From: an uncultured Ruminococcus sp.
Lineage (GTDB): Bacteria > Bacillota > Clostridia > Oscillospirales > Ruminococcaceae
DNA length: 64,000 nt
Direction: 5' to 3'
Assembly (NCBI GenBank): GCA_900545285.1
Contig: UQYK01000001.1
Location: 77,526 to 141,525, forward strand
Part shown: positions 18,524 to 26,983 of the stretch, piece by piece
How positions within the stretch are numbered: the first letter of the stretch is position 1
How the letters are laid out: each line of letters starts with the position of its first letter
The notes under the pieces: generated by a model
The model's input: only the letters and a program-made list of their open reading frames with translations
What the model was told of the DNA's origin: nothing
Database searches by the model: none
Made by a program: the position numbers and the translations under genes

Positions 18524-18898
18524 ATGACGCAGCAGGAAGCTTTAGAAACAATTGTAAAAGCATTAGACAGCAAACGTGCAGAAGATATTCAGGTACTGCA
18601 TGTGGAAGATCTCACTATTCTGGGAGATTATTTCATTATCGCAAATGGTACCAGCACCACCCACACCCGGACACTGGCAGACGAAGTGGAATATCAGATG
18701 ACACAGAAGGGCCGGGAGCCGGGACACCGGGAGGGACGCGGAAACGGTTCCAACTGGGTGGTACTGGATTATGCAGATATTATCGTGCATATCTTCTATA
18801 AGGAAACACGGGACTTTTACCAGCTGGAACGTCTCTGGGCAGACGGCGAGCAGGTAGATATCTCACAGTGGATCAAGACAGAAAACGGTGCATGCTGA
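18524..18898 (+). CDS. rsfS: Ribosome silencing factor RsfS
   Basis: It binds L14 on the 50S subunit and blocks subunit joining during starvation. The 124-residue protein has the family blocks DIQVLHVEDLTILGDYFIIA, GSNWVVLDYADIIVHIF and FYQLERLWADG. AGAAAGGATGAAAG precedes the start. A 128-nt gap separates it from the LCP gene; a TTGACA at 18406 lies there but has no convincing -10 box, so read-through from the nadD-yqeK operon is likely. Confidence 0.95.
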   Translation: MTQQEALETIVKALDSKRAEDIQVLHVEDLTILGDYFIIANGTSTTHTRTLADEVEYQMTQKGREPGHREGRGNGSNWVVLDYADIIVHIFYKETRDFYQLERLWADGEQVDISQWIKTENGAC

Positions 18899-18923
18899 TC
18901 CAGACAGAAAGGATGCGTTTTTT

Positions 18924-19250
18924 ATGGCAGAGACCGGAAGAAAATGGGTGCTGGGGATAGGATTGTATTTGATTTTAAAGGCAGTGCTGAATTTGATACT
19001 GGGGTTTAGTGTATCAAATTTGCTGATGGTTCTGGTAGGACTGGTGGCACTGGTACTGATGGTACGCCGGATTCCGTATATCAACTATATTGTTGCAGTT
19101 TTCCTGGCGCTGCTGTTCTTGGCAAATGTGGGCGCCAATGTCCGCGATCTGAGCCATAACTGGATTTATCTGCTGGAAGGATTGCTGGACGTTTGTGCAG
19201 CAGTGGTTCTGGTGTTTGAGAAAAATGTCAAGGCGTTTTTTGGAAAATAA
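18924..19250 (+). CDS. Small membrane protein of unknown function
   Basis: A 108-residue protein made almost entirely of hydrophobic segments, probably three to four transmembrane helices (VLGIGLYLILKAVLNLIL, LLMVLVGLVALVLMV, YIVAVFLALLFLANV, LLEGLLDVCAAVVLVF), with a basic C-terminal end. I do not recognise a family. The start at 18924 has AAAGGA 10 nt upstream. It begins 25 nt after rsfS and ends 67 nt before leuS, so it is probably carried on the same transcript. Confidence 0.7.
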   Translation: MAETGRKWVLGIGLYLILKAVLNLILGFSVSNLLMVLVGLVALVLMVRRIPYINYIVAVFLALLFLANVGANVRDLSHNWIYLLEGLLDVCAAVVLVFEKNVKAFFGK

Positions 19251-19317
19251 CCGAATGGCGGTTTTCATGCGCGGCAGAAACGCGCGCTAAATTTTGAAGT
19301 CAAAGGAATGGGATACA

Positions 19318-21729
19318 ATGAGCAAGAAATATGATTTTGCCTCTGTCGAGCCAAAGTGGCAGAAATATTGGAATGAACACAAATCTTTTGAAGCAAGTGC
19401 GGATCACACTAAGCCGAAGTTTTATGCATTGGTAGAGTTCCCGTATCCGTCCGGCCACGGCATGCACGTAGGTCACATCAAGGCATATTCCGGTCTGGAA
19501 GTTGTCAGCCGGAAGCGGCGGATGCAGGGCTATAATGTGCTGTTCCCCATCGGTTTTGATGCCTATGGTCTCCCCACGGAAAACACGGCCATCAAGACCG
19601 GCGTACATCCCCGGAAGGTAACCGATGACAATATCGTAAAGTTTACCGGACAGCTCAAGCGCGTGGGCTTTTCCTTCGACTGGTCCAGAGTGATTGATAC
19701 CACAGATGAAAACTATTACAAGTGGACACAGTGGATCTTTTTGAAGATGTTCGAAAAGGGTCTGGTATTCCGGGATAAGACACTGGTAAACTACTGCCCC
19801 AGCTGTAAGGTGGTTCTGTCCAATGAGGACTCCCAGGGCGGCAAGTGCGATGTCTGCCACAGCGATATCGTGCAAAAAACAAAGGAAGTATGGTACCTGC
19901 GCATTACCGAATACGCAGACAAGCTCCTGCAGGGACTGGAAGAGGTAGACTATCTGCCTAATGTAAAGCTCCAGCAGCAGAACTGGATTGGTAAATCTAC
20001 AGGTGCATTTGTGGATTTTGCCATCAAGGAACAGGACGAAAAGCTGGAAATCTACACCACACGTCCGGACACCCTCTATGGCGTTACCTTTATGGTTATT
20101 GCGCCGGAGCACCCGATTATCCAGAAATACCGGGACAGCATTTCCAATATTGCAGATCTGGATGCCTATAAGGCAGAGTGCGCCAAGAAGAGCGAATTCG
20201 AGCGGACACAGCTGGTCAAGGATAAGACTGGTGTGAAGATTGAAGGTCTGACAGGAATCAATCCCATTACCGAAAAAGAAATCCCCATCTATATTTCTGA
20301 CTATGTTATGATGGGATATGGTACTGGTGCTATCATGGCAGTGCCGGCTCACGACAGCCGTGACTATGATTTTGCAAAGAAATTCGGCATTGATATCATT
20401 GAAGTGATTCAGGGCGGCGATATTACAAAGGAAGCCTATACCGGAGACGGCGAAATGGTAAATTCTGGTTTGCTTAATGGCATCAGCAACAAAAAGGATG
20501 CCATTGCAAAAATGCTGGAAATCCTGGAGGAAAAGGGCTGCGGCAAAAAGGGCGTTCAGTACAAGATGAAAGACTGGGCCTTCAACCGGCAGCGTTATTG
20601 GGGCGAACCGATTCCCATTGTACACTGTCCGCAGTGCGGCATGGTGCCGGTGCCCTATGAAGAACTGCCGCTGCGTCTGCCGCCGGTAGAAAATTTCGAA
20701 CCGGGTACAGACGGCGAAAGCCCTCTGGCGAAGATTGATTCCTTTGTACACTGCAATTGCCCCAAGTGTGGCGGTGCAGCAAGACGGGAAACCGATACCA
20801 TGCCTCAGTGGGCAGGTTCCTCCTGGTACTTCCTGCGGTACTGCGATCCCCACAATGACAAGGAATTCGCTTCACAGGAAGCATTGCAGTACTGGATGCC
20901 GGTAGACTGGTACAACGGCGGCATGGAGCATGTAACACGCCACATGATCTACTCCCGGTTCTGGCACAAGTTCCTGTATGATCTGGGACTGGTTCCGACT
21001 TCGGAACCCTATGCAAAGCGTACTGCACAGGGACTGATCTTAGGCCCGGACGGCGAAAAAATGTCCAAGTCCAGAGGCAATGTAGTAGATCCGAATGATG
21101 TGGTAGACGTTTACGGCGCAGATGTGCTGCGGCTGTATGTTCTCTTCATGGGCGACTATGAAAAGGCTGCACCGTGGAGTGAAAACAGTGTAAAGGGCTG
21201 CAAGCGCTTTATCGACCGAATTTGGGCATTGCAGGATAAGGTAGTAGACAGCGACAGCTACAGCGATGCACTGCGTTCCAAGATGCACAAAACCATTAAG
21301 AAGGTTTCCGGCGATATTGAATCCATGAAGTTCAACACCGCAATCGCAGCAATGATGACACTGCTGAATGATATCTATGATGCCGGCTCTATTACCCGGA
21401 AGGAATTCCGGGATCTGCTGATTCTGCTGTATCCGTTCGCACCGCATGTATCAGAGGAGCTGTATCAGGTGATCGGCTGTGAGGGCGTGCTCAGCGAACA
21501 GGAATGGGTGACTTATGATGAAGCACTGTGCGTAGATGATACCATTGAAATTGTGGTACAGATCAACGGTAAGGTAAAGGCAAAGCTGGAGATTCCGGCA
21601 GATGCAGAAAAGGATGCCGTTTTGGAACAGGCTGCGGCAGAACCGAAGATTGCAGAAGCAACCGCAGGAAAAAATATCATAAAGCAAATATATGTACCAA
21701 AGAAACTTGTTAATTTTGTGGTAAAATAA
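19318..21729 (+). CDS. leuS: Leucyl-tRNA synthetase
   Basis: A class I aminoacyl-tRNA synthetase charging tRNA-Leu. The 803-residue protein has the HIGH-type motif in PSGHGMHVGH, a Cys-rich zinc-like insertion (CPSC...CDVC), the CP1 editing domain (TTRPDTLYGVTFMVIAPEHP) and KMSKS in GEKMSKSRGNVVDP. The C-terminal anticodon-binding part ends with INGKVKAKLEIP. The start at 19318 follows AAAGGA by 10 nt. Only 67 nt of leader is present, with no room for a T-box. Confidence 0.97.
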   Translation: MSKKYDFASVEPKWQKYWNEHKSFEASADHTKPKFYALVEFPYPSGHGMHVGHIKAYSGLEVVSRKRRMQGYNVLFPIGFDAYGLPTENTAIKTGVHPRKVTDDNIVKFTGQLKRVGFSFDWSRVIDTTDENYYKWTQWIFLKMFEKGLVFRDKTLVNYCPSCKVVLSNEDSQGGKCDVCHSDIVQKTKEVWYLRITEYADKLLQGLEEVDYLPNVKLQQQNWIGKSTGAFVDFAIKEQDEKLEIYTTRPDTLYGVTFMVIAPEHPIIQKYRDSISNIADLDAYKAECAKKSEFERTQLVKDKTGVKIEGLTGINPITEKEIPIYISDYVMMGYGTGAIMAVPAHDSRDYDFAKKFGIDIIEVIQGGDITKEAYTGDGEMVNSGLLNGISNKKDAIAKMLEILEEKGCGKKGVQYKMKDWAFNRQRYWGEPIPIVHCPQCGMVPVPYEELPLRLPPVENFEPGTDGESPLAKIDSFVHCNCPKCGGAARRETDTMPQWAGSSWYFLRYCDPHNDKEFASQEALQYWMPVDWYNGGMEHVTRHMIYSRFWHKFLYDLGLVPTSEPYAKRTAQGLILGPDGEKMSKSRGNVVDPNDVVDVYGADVLRLYVLFMGDYEKAAPWSENSVKGCKRFIDRIWALQDKVVDSDSYSDALRSKMHKTIKKVSGDIESMKFNTAIAAMMTLLNDIYDAGSITRKEFRDLLILLYPFAPHVSEELYQVIGCEGVLSEQEWVTYDEALCVDDTIEIVVQINGKVKAKLEIPADAEKDAVLEQAAAEPKIAEATAGKNIIKQIYVPKKLVNFVVK

Positions 21730-21758
21730 CAAAAAGATCTGTTTTGTGAAAAAACCAC

Positions 21759-21787
21759 TTGACAATATCGGCAATATGTGGTACAAT
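21759..21787 (+). promoter_or_regulatory. Sigma-A-type promoter of rpsU
   Basis: TTGACA (21759-21764), a 17-nt spacer and TACAAT (21782-21787) form a near-consensus vegetative promoter about 150 nt upstream of rpsU. It makes rpsU an independent transcription unit after leuS. Confidence 0.85.
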
Positions 21788-21791
21788 AAAT

Positions 21792-21941
21792 TATATTGCG
21801 AAAATAGATTGCACCATGTCAGATAGAGCTGATACCCGATTCCCGTTTGGCGGGATATTGGTGGTATAGATCAGAAGCTTTTTCCATTGGAAGAGGCGGA
21901 AGATTAGCCTCTGCCGTAGTGGCAAAGGGAGGGAAATGTAA
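21792..21941 (+). promoter_or_regulatory. Structured 5' leader of rpsU
   Basis: The ~150-nt leader contains a nested hairpin (ATACC 21832-21836 with GGTAT 21863-21867; inner TCCCG 21841-21845 with CGGGA 21851-21855) and a second hairpin AGAGGC/GCCTCT (21892-21897, 21907-21912) just upstream of the GGGAGGG ribosome-binding site. This could be autoregulatory, as for several ribosomal protein leaders. I do not match it to a named RNA family. Confidence 0.45.
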
Positions 21942-22115
21942 GTGGCAGAAGTTCGCGTTGGTAAGAACGAGTCTTTGGACACCGCTCTGAAGCGCTTTAA
22001 GAGATCTTGTGCGAAGGACGGCGTTATCGCTGAAGTTCGTAAGAGAGAGCACTATGAAAAGCCTTCGGTAAAGCGTAAGAAGAAGTCTGAGGCTGCTCGT
22101 AAGCGCAAGTATTAA
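21942..22115 (+). CDS. rpsU: 30S ribosomal protein S21
   Basis: A 57-residue basic protein of the small ribosomal subunit, involved in initiation. The sequence [20 protein letters not shown] followed by [18 protein letters not shown] is typical of S21. The start is a GTG at 21942, preceded by GGGAGGG at 9-10 nt. It has its own near-consensus promoter and ends with a very strong terminator, so it is a monocistronic unit. Confidence 0.96.
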   Translation: MAEVRVGKNESLDTALKRFKRSCAKDGVIAEVRKREHYEKPSVKRKKKSEAARKRKY

Positions 22116-22142
22116 TAAAAAGCATTTGCGATACACAGCATG

Positions 22143-22176
22143 CGGGCGCACTTTTCAAAAAGTGCGCCCGTTTTTT
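22143..22176 (+). terminator. Strong intrinsic terminator after rpsU
   Basis: A G+C-rich stem (CGGGCGCACTT paired with AAGTGCGCCCG) is followed by TTTTTT. This is a textbook rho-independent terminator 28 nt past the rpsU stop. Confidence 0.93.
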
Positions 22177-22329
22177 GCAGTATGCCGCCTTTCGACATTT
22201 CCGGCATCAAAACAGAAGTATAATAGTAGTAGATACAGGTTGCTGCTTTTTGAAAAAAGGCGGCAAACAAAAGGAGGCCGTTCTGCACAAAAACAGGCAG
22301 GTTCTCAGAAACAAGAAGGAGGAAACGGG

Positions 22330-22845
22330 ATGCTGTTTCGGGCAAAAATTGCGCTGCGCAGTGTATGCGACATCACACCGCAGCTTCTGGAAAAAATGGG
22401 TGTGCGGGGGCTGCTGCTGGATATTGACAACACGCTGACAACGCACGACAATCCGATACCGGCACCGGGGGTTGAGGGCTGGATTGCAGGCATGCAGGCG
22501 GCCGGGATTCGCCTTTGTCTGGTTTCCAACAACCATCCGCCCCGTGTTGCTCCTTTTGCAGAGCGGCTTGGCCTGGATTATGTTTGCGAGGGAAAAAAGC
22601 CCCTGTCCAAGGGATATCGGGAGGCGCTCCGGAAAATGCAGCTGTCCCGGAAAGAAACGGCGGCTGTGGGCGACCAGATTTTTACCGATGTTCTGGGGGC
22701 AAATCTGTTTCGAATCCCCTGTATTTTTGTGTTTCCCATGGAAATGGAGCAGACAAAGTTTTTTAAATTCAAACGCCGAATGGAAATTCCCTTCCTGCCC
22801 CGAAAGGTGTATGAGGAAAAGGAAAAAGGAGTCGATGAGATATGA
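22330..22845 (+). CDS. YqeG family HAD IIIA-type phosphatase
   Basis: A 171-residue HAD-superfamily hydrolase. The nucleophile motif is LLLDIDNTLTTHDNP; motif II is LVSNN (Ser); GKKPLSKGYREAL carries the Lys; and AVGDQIFTDVLGAN is the acidic motif IV. The family is often called YqeG; its relatives include mitochondrial phosphatidylglycerophosphate phosphatases, so a lipid phosphatase role is possible but unproven here. The start at 22330 has AAGGAGG upstream. The last bases overlap the aroQ start (ATGA). Confidence 0.88.
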   Translation: MLFRAKIALRSVCDITPQLLEKMGVRGLLLDIDNTLTTHDNPIPAPGVEGWIAGMQAAGIRLCLVSNNHPPRVAPFAERLGLDYVCEGKKPLSKGYREALRKMQLSRKETAAVGDQIFTDVLGANLFRIPCIFVFPMEMEQTKFFKFKRRMEIPFLPRKVYEEKEKGVDEI

Positions 22846-23273
22846 TCAAAAAAGTATTGGTGATTCATGGGCCGAACCTGAATTTGCTGGGAGAACGGGA
22901 GCCGGGCGTATACGGCAGCACCACATTTGCAGATCTGAACCGAATGATTCTGGATCGGGCAGAGGGGCTTGGCCTGGAATGCGAGATTTTTCAGTCCAAT
23001 CATGAAGGCGCCATTATTGACAAGTTGCATGCAGCGCGCAAAACCTTTGACGGCGTGGTGATCAATGCCGGCGCATATACCCATTACAGCTATGCCATTC
23101 ATGATGCCATTCACGATATCCGGATTCCCTGCGTGGAGGTACACATCAGCAATATCTATGCCCGGGATCAATTCCGGTCTCATTCCGTGCTGAGTCCGGT
23201 TTGTGCCGGCACCATTGCCGGATTTGGCATCAACGGATACTTCCTGGCGCTTCAGGCGCTTTCTGAAATGTGA
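22842..23273 (+). CDS. aroQ: 3-dehydroquinate dehydratase, type II
   Basis: It dehydrates 3-dehydroquinate to 3-dehydroshikimate, the third step of the shikimate pathway. The 143-residue length is normal. Motifs are VIHGPNLNLLGEREPGVYG (catalytic Tyr/Arg region), FQSNHEGAIIDKLH, VINAGAYTHYSYAI, VEVHISNIYARDQFRSHS. It overlaps yqeG by 4 nt and is followed after 14 nt by pepP, an order (aroQ-pepP-efp) common in Firmicutes. Confidence 0.96.
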   Translation: MIKKVLVIHGPNLNLLGEREPGVYGSTTFADLNRMILDRAEGLGLECEIFQSNHEGAIIDKLHAARKTFDGVVINAGAYTHYSYAIHDAIHDIRIPCVEVHISNIYARDQFRSHSVLSPVCAGTIAGFGINGYFLALQALSEM

Positions 23274-23287
23274 GGAGTGTGGTCATA

Positions 23288-24367
23288 ATGTTGAATCGTA
23301 TTGCAGCCTTGATGCAGCGTCTTCCAGCCGGGACGGATGCTGCGCTGATTCAGTCCGATGTCAACCGCCGGTATTTTACCGGAATGCTTTCTTCTGCCGG
23401 AACAGTGCTCTGTTTCCGGGACTGCGCGTATTTTATCATTGATTTCCGGTATATTGAAAAGGCGCGAACCGTTGTGAAAAACTGTACCGTGCTGGAACAG
23501 CATGATTTGCTGGAACAGGTGCGGCATCTGCTGGAAGAGCATCAGGCGAAAACTGTGGCAGTGGAGTCTATGACCATGACGCTGAACCAGTTTTCGAAGC
23601 TGAAAAAGAGTCTGGGGAGCCGCTTCCGGCTGGATTACAGTGATACACTCAGCCGCGCAATTTATGCGTGCCGTACTGTAAAATCGGAGGCGGAGCTGGA
23701 GAAAATCCGGGCAGCACAGCGGATTGCAGAAATTGCCTTTATGGATATTCTGAATTTTCTGCGGCCGGGCATTTCAGAACGGGATGTTATGCTGCGGCTG
23801 AATCAGACGATGATGGAGCATGGTTCAGACGGGGAATCCTTTCCTACCATTGCCCTCACCGGAACGGCAACCTCTATGCCCCACGGTGTGCCCTCGGCAG
23901 AGCGGCTGATTCAGGAAGGCGATTTTGTCCTGATGGATTACGGCGCAACAGTAGAGGGATATCACAGTGATATGACGAGAACGGTTGCAGTGGGACAGCC
24001 CAGCGAGAAAATGCGGCAGATCTATGAAACTGTGCTCTGTGCGCAGAAGACAGCCATTGCCGGCGCAAAAGCCGGCATAACCGGCCGGGAACTGGACAAG
24101 TATGCCAGAGATATCATTGAAGAGGCTGGATATGGCGAGCAGTTCGGCCATTCTACCGGGCACGGCGTCGGCCTGGAAATTCACGAATTCCCCAATGCAT
24201 CGCCGGGAACCGCGGTTGAACTGGAACCGGGAAATGTGGTGACTGTGGAACCGGGCATCTATTTGCCGGGAGAATTCGGTGTGCGGATTGAGGATTTTGT
24301 GGTGATTCGGGAAGACGGCTGCGAGAACCTGACAAAAGCACCCAAGGAACTCCTTGTGTTAGCATAA
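23288..24367 (+). CDS. pepP: Xaa-Pro aminopeptidase (M24 family)
   Basis: A 359-residue metallopeptidase that removes an N-terminal residue preceding proline. The N-terminal creatinase-like domain (~1-125) is followed by the pita-bread catalytic domain with the five metal ligands: DYGATVEGYHSDMTRTV (two Asp), GHSTGHGVGLEIHEFP (His), VEPGIY (Glu) and VRIEDFVV (Glu). The ATG at 23288 follows GAGGAG by about 10 nt; an in-frame GTG at 23270 is less well placed. A terminator follows, so it ends this operon. Confidence 0.93.
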   Translation: MLNRIAALMQRLPAGTDAALIQSDVNRRYFTGMLSSAGTVLCFRDCAYFIIDFRYIEKARTVVKNCTVLEQHDLLEQVRHLLEEHQAKTVAVESMTMTLNQFSKLKKSLGSRFRLDYSDTLSRAIYACRTVKSEAELEKIRAAQRIAEIAFMDILNFLRPGISERDVMLRLNQTMMEHGSDGESFPTIALTGTATSMPHGVPSAERLIQEGDFVLMDYGATVEGYHSDMTRTVAVGQPSEKMRQIYETVLCAQKTAIAGAKAGITGRELDKYARDIIEEAGYGEQFGHSTGHGVGLEIHEFPNASPGTAVELEPGNVVTVEPGIYLPGEFGVRIEDFVVIREDGCENLTKAPKELLVLA

Positions 24368-24392
24368 TCGAAAAAGAAAATCATAGAAAAGG

Positions 24393-24446
24393 AACAGCAC
24401 AGATAAACAAGAAGCATAGCTTTCTTGTACATTTGTGCTGTTTTTC
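24393..24446 (+). terminator. Intrinsic terminator after pepP
   Basis: A long, bulged inverted repeat (AACAGCACA ... TGTGCTGTT with inner CAAGAA/TTCTTG) is followed by TTTTTCTTTT. It closes the aroQ-pepP transcript. Confidence 0.8.
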
Positions 24447-24490
24447 TTTTACTTTTTATGAAGATTCTAGTGAAATTCGTGATTTTTATA

Positions 24491-24519
24491 TTGATACAGC
24501 ATGGCTTATCCGTTATAAT
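24491..24519 (+). promoter_or_regulatory. Sigma-A-type promoter of the lipoprotein gene
   Basis: TTGATA (24491-24496), 17-nt spacer and TATAAT (24514-24519), about 55 nt upstream of the lipoprotein start codon. Confidence 0.82.
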
Positions 24520-24573
24520 ATATGTATACAAAAGAATACTTGTACCAGATTGTGTAAATGAGGCGGAAAGCGT

Positions 24574-25440
24574 ATGTTCCGAAGAAAGTGGAGAATGACA
24601 AGCGTGATAATGTTAATCTGCTTTCTCCTATGCAGCTGCGGCAGCGAGGCAGAAAGCAAGAGCACTGCGGAAAATTCTTCCGCAGTAGAAATTACCCCGC
24701 TGGATCAGATTCAGATGAATTATCAGAACAATCCCTATTTCGATGTATCAGACTTAACATATGTGGGAACCTATGAGCAAGAGTTCGCAAATGGAGCTGG
24801 CTTCGAAAATCCGGAGGACAATGACCCGGTTTTTGTGTGGAAAAAATACGTTTCTTCGGATGGGGAAACATTTTGTTTTGACGATCAGGGACGGCTGCGG
24901 AAATACAAGAATGCATTTTATTCCAATCCTGGCGGCGATTTTGAGGAAAACAAAACCAATGGTACACGAGCATCCGCAAAAATGAAGTCAGCTACGGAAC
25001 TGGAAAAAATCAGTGAAGATATTGCAGAAAACTATATGGTAACAGAGGAAGCAGTTCGTGTAGAACCGTATGACGGAAACGGTTCATACATTATAAGAAA
25101 TGCAGAGACACGAAATGCGTCCGAGGATGAAACAGTGGCAATTGTAGATCTGGACGCATATGGCGAAATTGAGTGGTTTACTGCTTCTTATGAAATTCAG
25201 ATTTTGCCGGAGTTATACGATTATTTCAATCAAAAAATAGATGATTATATTGCAGAAAAAAAGCAAATATCGGATATTGCAGACTACACATGCGAACCGC
25301 GATATGAGCAAGTGGGAAACAAAGTGTATGCAATATATACGATAACGTATGAAGACTCTGGGGAAGATTATTTTTGTGAAATTGTAGGCTTTACCAAGGA
25401 AATTGAAACGGATGACAGCAGCGGTGATGTAAAAGAATAG
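24574..25440 (+). CDS. Predicted secreted lipoprotein, function unknown
   Basis: A 288-residue protein with a short basic N-terminus, a hydrophobic segment and a lipobox-like end (FLLCSCGSE, lipidated Cys about residue 22), so it is probably a surface lipoprotein. A Ser/Glu-rich linker follows and then an acidic domain rich in Tyr, Asp and Glu with no family I can name. It has its own near-consensus promoter and terminator, making it a single-gene unit inserted between pepP and efp, where many Clostridia have nothing. This may be a lineage-specific gain. Confidence 0.75.
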   Translation: MFRRKWRMTSVIMLICFLLCSCGSEAESKSTAENSSAVEITPLDQIQMNYQNNPYFDVSDLTYVGTYEQEFANGAGFENPEDNDPVFVWKKYVSSDGETFCFDDQGRLRKYKNAFYSNPGGDFEENKTNGTRASAKMKSATELEKISEDIAENYMVTEEAVRVEPYDGNGSYIIRNAETRNASEDETVAIVDLDAYGEIEWFTASYEIQILPELYDYFNQKIDDYIAEKKQISDIADYTCEPRYEQVGNKVYAIYTITYEDSGEDYFCEIVGFTKEIETDDSSGDVKE

Positions 25441-25460
25441 CTGCACATTGGAGAACAGTC

Positions 25461-25495
25461 GAAGGCATTCGGGATTCCGGGTGCCTTCATTTTTT
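25461..25495 (+). terminator. Intrinsic terminator after the lipoprotein gene
   Basis: GAAGGCA (25461-25467) pairs with TGCCTTC (25482-25488), followed by ATTTTTT. Confidence 0.82.
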
Positions 25496-25555
25496 GGAAA
25501 AATATCATATTTGCCAGCCAGTACAGAAAAATCCGGATTTTTTTTCGGGAAGGTA

Positions 25556-25584
25556 TTGCAAAACGCCGGAGAATGTAGTATAAT
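25556..25584 (+). promoter_or_regulatory. Sigma-A-type promoter of efp
   Basis: TTGCAA (25556-25561), a 17-nt spacer and TATAAT (25579-25584), about 100 nt upstream of efp. Confidence 0.8.
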
Positions 25585-25683
25585 AATTACAAGCAATGCT
25601 TTTTTGAGGGGATTCTCGGCCTTATTTTCGGAGGATGCCCTGTCGTTGCAAGAAACATAGGAATAAAACGGAGGTTTCAATTT

Positions 25684-26241
25684 ATGATTTCAGCAGGCGA
25701 TTTCAGAAACGGTATCACATTTGAACTGGATGGCAACGTGGTACAGGTTATCGAATTTCAGCACGTTAAGCCGGGTAAGGGTGCCGCTTTTGTCCGCACC
25801 AAGTATAAGAATGTTATCACTGGCGCAGTGGTAGAACGTTCCTTTAACCCGACAGATAAGTATCCGACTGCTTATATTGAACGTAAGGACATGCAGTATC
25901 TGTACAGCGACGGTGATCTGTATTACTTCATGGATATGGAAACATATGAGCAGCAGCCGATTGACAAGTCCAAGCTTGGCTCTGCATTCCAGTTTGTAAA
26001 GGAAAATATGGAAGTTAAGGTTCTGTCCTACAAGGGCAACGTATTTGGTGTAGAACCGCCGAACTTCGTAGAACTGGAAGTAACAGAGACAGATCCGGGC
26101 TTTAAGGGTGATACTGCAACCAATGCAACAAAGCCGGCTACACTGGAAACTGGCGCAGAGATCAAGGTGCCGCTGTTCATTAACCAGGGCGACATGATCC
26201 GGATCGACACCAGAACCGGTGAATATATGGAACGTGCATAA
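25684..26241 (+). CDS. efp: Elongation factor P
   Basis: It binds stalled ribosomes and promotes peptide bond formation at polyproline stretches. The 185-residue protein shows all three beta-barrel domains: [20 protein letters not shown], the modification-loop region [12 protein letters not shown] (with Lys at the tip), and C-terminal [17 protein letters not shown]. The start follows CGGAGG. It has its own promoter and is followed by a small zinc-ribbon gene after 82 nt. Confidence 0.97.
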   Translation: MISAGDFRNGITFELDGNVVQVIEFQHVKPGKGAAFVRTKYKNVITGAVVERSFNPTDKYPTAYIERKDMQYLYSDGDLYYFMDMETYEQQPIDKSKLGSAFQFVKENMEVKVLSYKGNVFGVEPPNFVELEVTETDPGFKGDTATNATKPATLETGAEIKVPLFINQGDMIRIDTRTGEYMERA

Positions 26242-26323
26242 GCAGGAAACGAATCTGCTTTTTGCATCCCGCAGTGCTGCGGCATAAGGGCGGCAGGCTG
26301 CACAGGAATAGGAGGTATTCTGT

Positions 26324-26794
26324 ATGAACCTGACAGATAAAATGGCGTATTTACGTGGAATGGTTGACGGCATGGAGCTGGATCTGACAACTTCCAAAGA
26401 AGGCAAGGTACTGGGACAGCTGCTGGATGTCATGCAGGAAATGACTGCCTATGTTGTAGATTTGCAGACACAGGTGGACGAATTGACAGAGGTCTGTGAT
26501 CTGCTGGATCAGGATCTGGGCGATGTAGAAGACGTTGTCTATGACGAAGAAGACGATGACGATGCTTTTGCACCCTATGATGATGAAGAAGAGCTGGAAG
26601 AGGATGACGAGGATCTGTATGAAGCCGTATGTCCGTCCTGCAACAATGTAATCGCGCTGAGCGAATCCATTCTGGAAGAGGGCGAGATGCCATGCCCTTG
26701 CTGCGGTGAAATGCTGGAATTTGATTACAGCGACCTGTCTCTGGATGACGGAGACGCAGACGTGGCTGAGGACAGCACTCCGGAAGAAGCATAA
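26324..26794 (+). CDS. Acidic zinc-ribbon protein (CD1247 N-terminal domain-like)
   Basis: A 156-residue protein with a helical N-terminus (TDKMAYLRGMVDGMELDLTTSKEGKVLGQLLDVMQEM), a long Asp/Glu-rich linker and a Cys4 zinc ribbon (CPSC ... CPCC). The N-terminus resembles a small clostridial family called the CD1247 N-terminal domain, recognised from memory. Function is unknown. Genes of this type often lie directly after efp, as here. An AGGAGGT ribosome-binding site precedes the start. Confidence 0.7.
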   Translation: MNLTDKMAYLRGMVDGMELDLTTSKEGKVLGQLLDVMQEMTAYVVDLQTQVDELTEVCDLLDQDLGDVEDVVYDEEDDDDAFAPYDDEEELEEDDEDLYEAVCPSCNNVIALSESILEEGEMPCPCCGEMLEFDYSDLSLDDGDADVAEDSTPEEA

Positions 26795-26882
26795 TCCGGC
26801 ACACATCGGAAACAATAGCAGAGAACAGCACCGGAACATGCAGCAGTGCACAGTCTTTCCGGACTCGTTCTGCAAAAAAAGG

Positions 26883-26912
26883 CAAGCCGGCGGTAAGTCG
26901 GCTTGTTTCATT
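26883..26912 (+). terminator. Probable terminator before nfnA
   Basis: CAAGCCG (26883-26889) pairs with CGGCTTG (26899-26905), followed by a weak TTTCATT tract. Stem is good but the T-run is short. Confidence 0.5.
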
Positions 26913-26983
26913 CCCATGACAGCTCTGTCTGAGACAAAAATATGCGTGTACCCATGAAGAAATTGTTTCATGCAGGAACGTAA

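Noticed and set aside
19251..19317. Possible T-box leader for leuS
   Set aside because: Only 67 nt separates it from the upstream gene; there is no room for specifier, T-box sequence and terminator.
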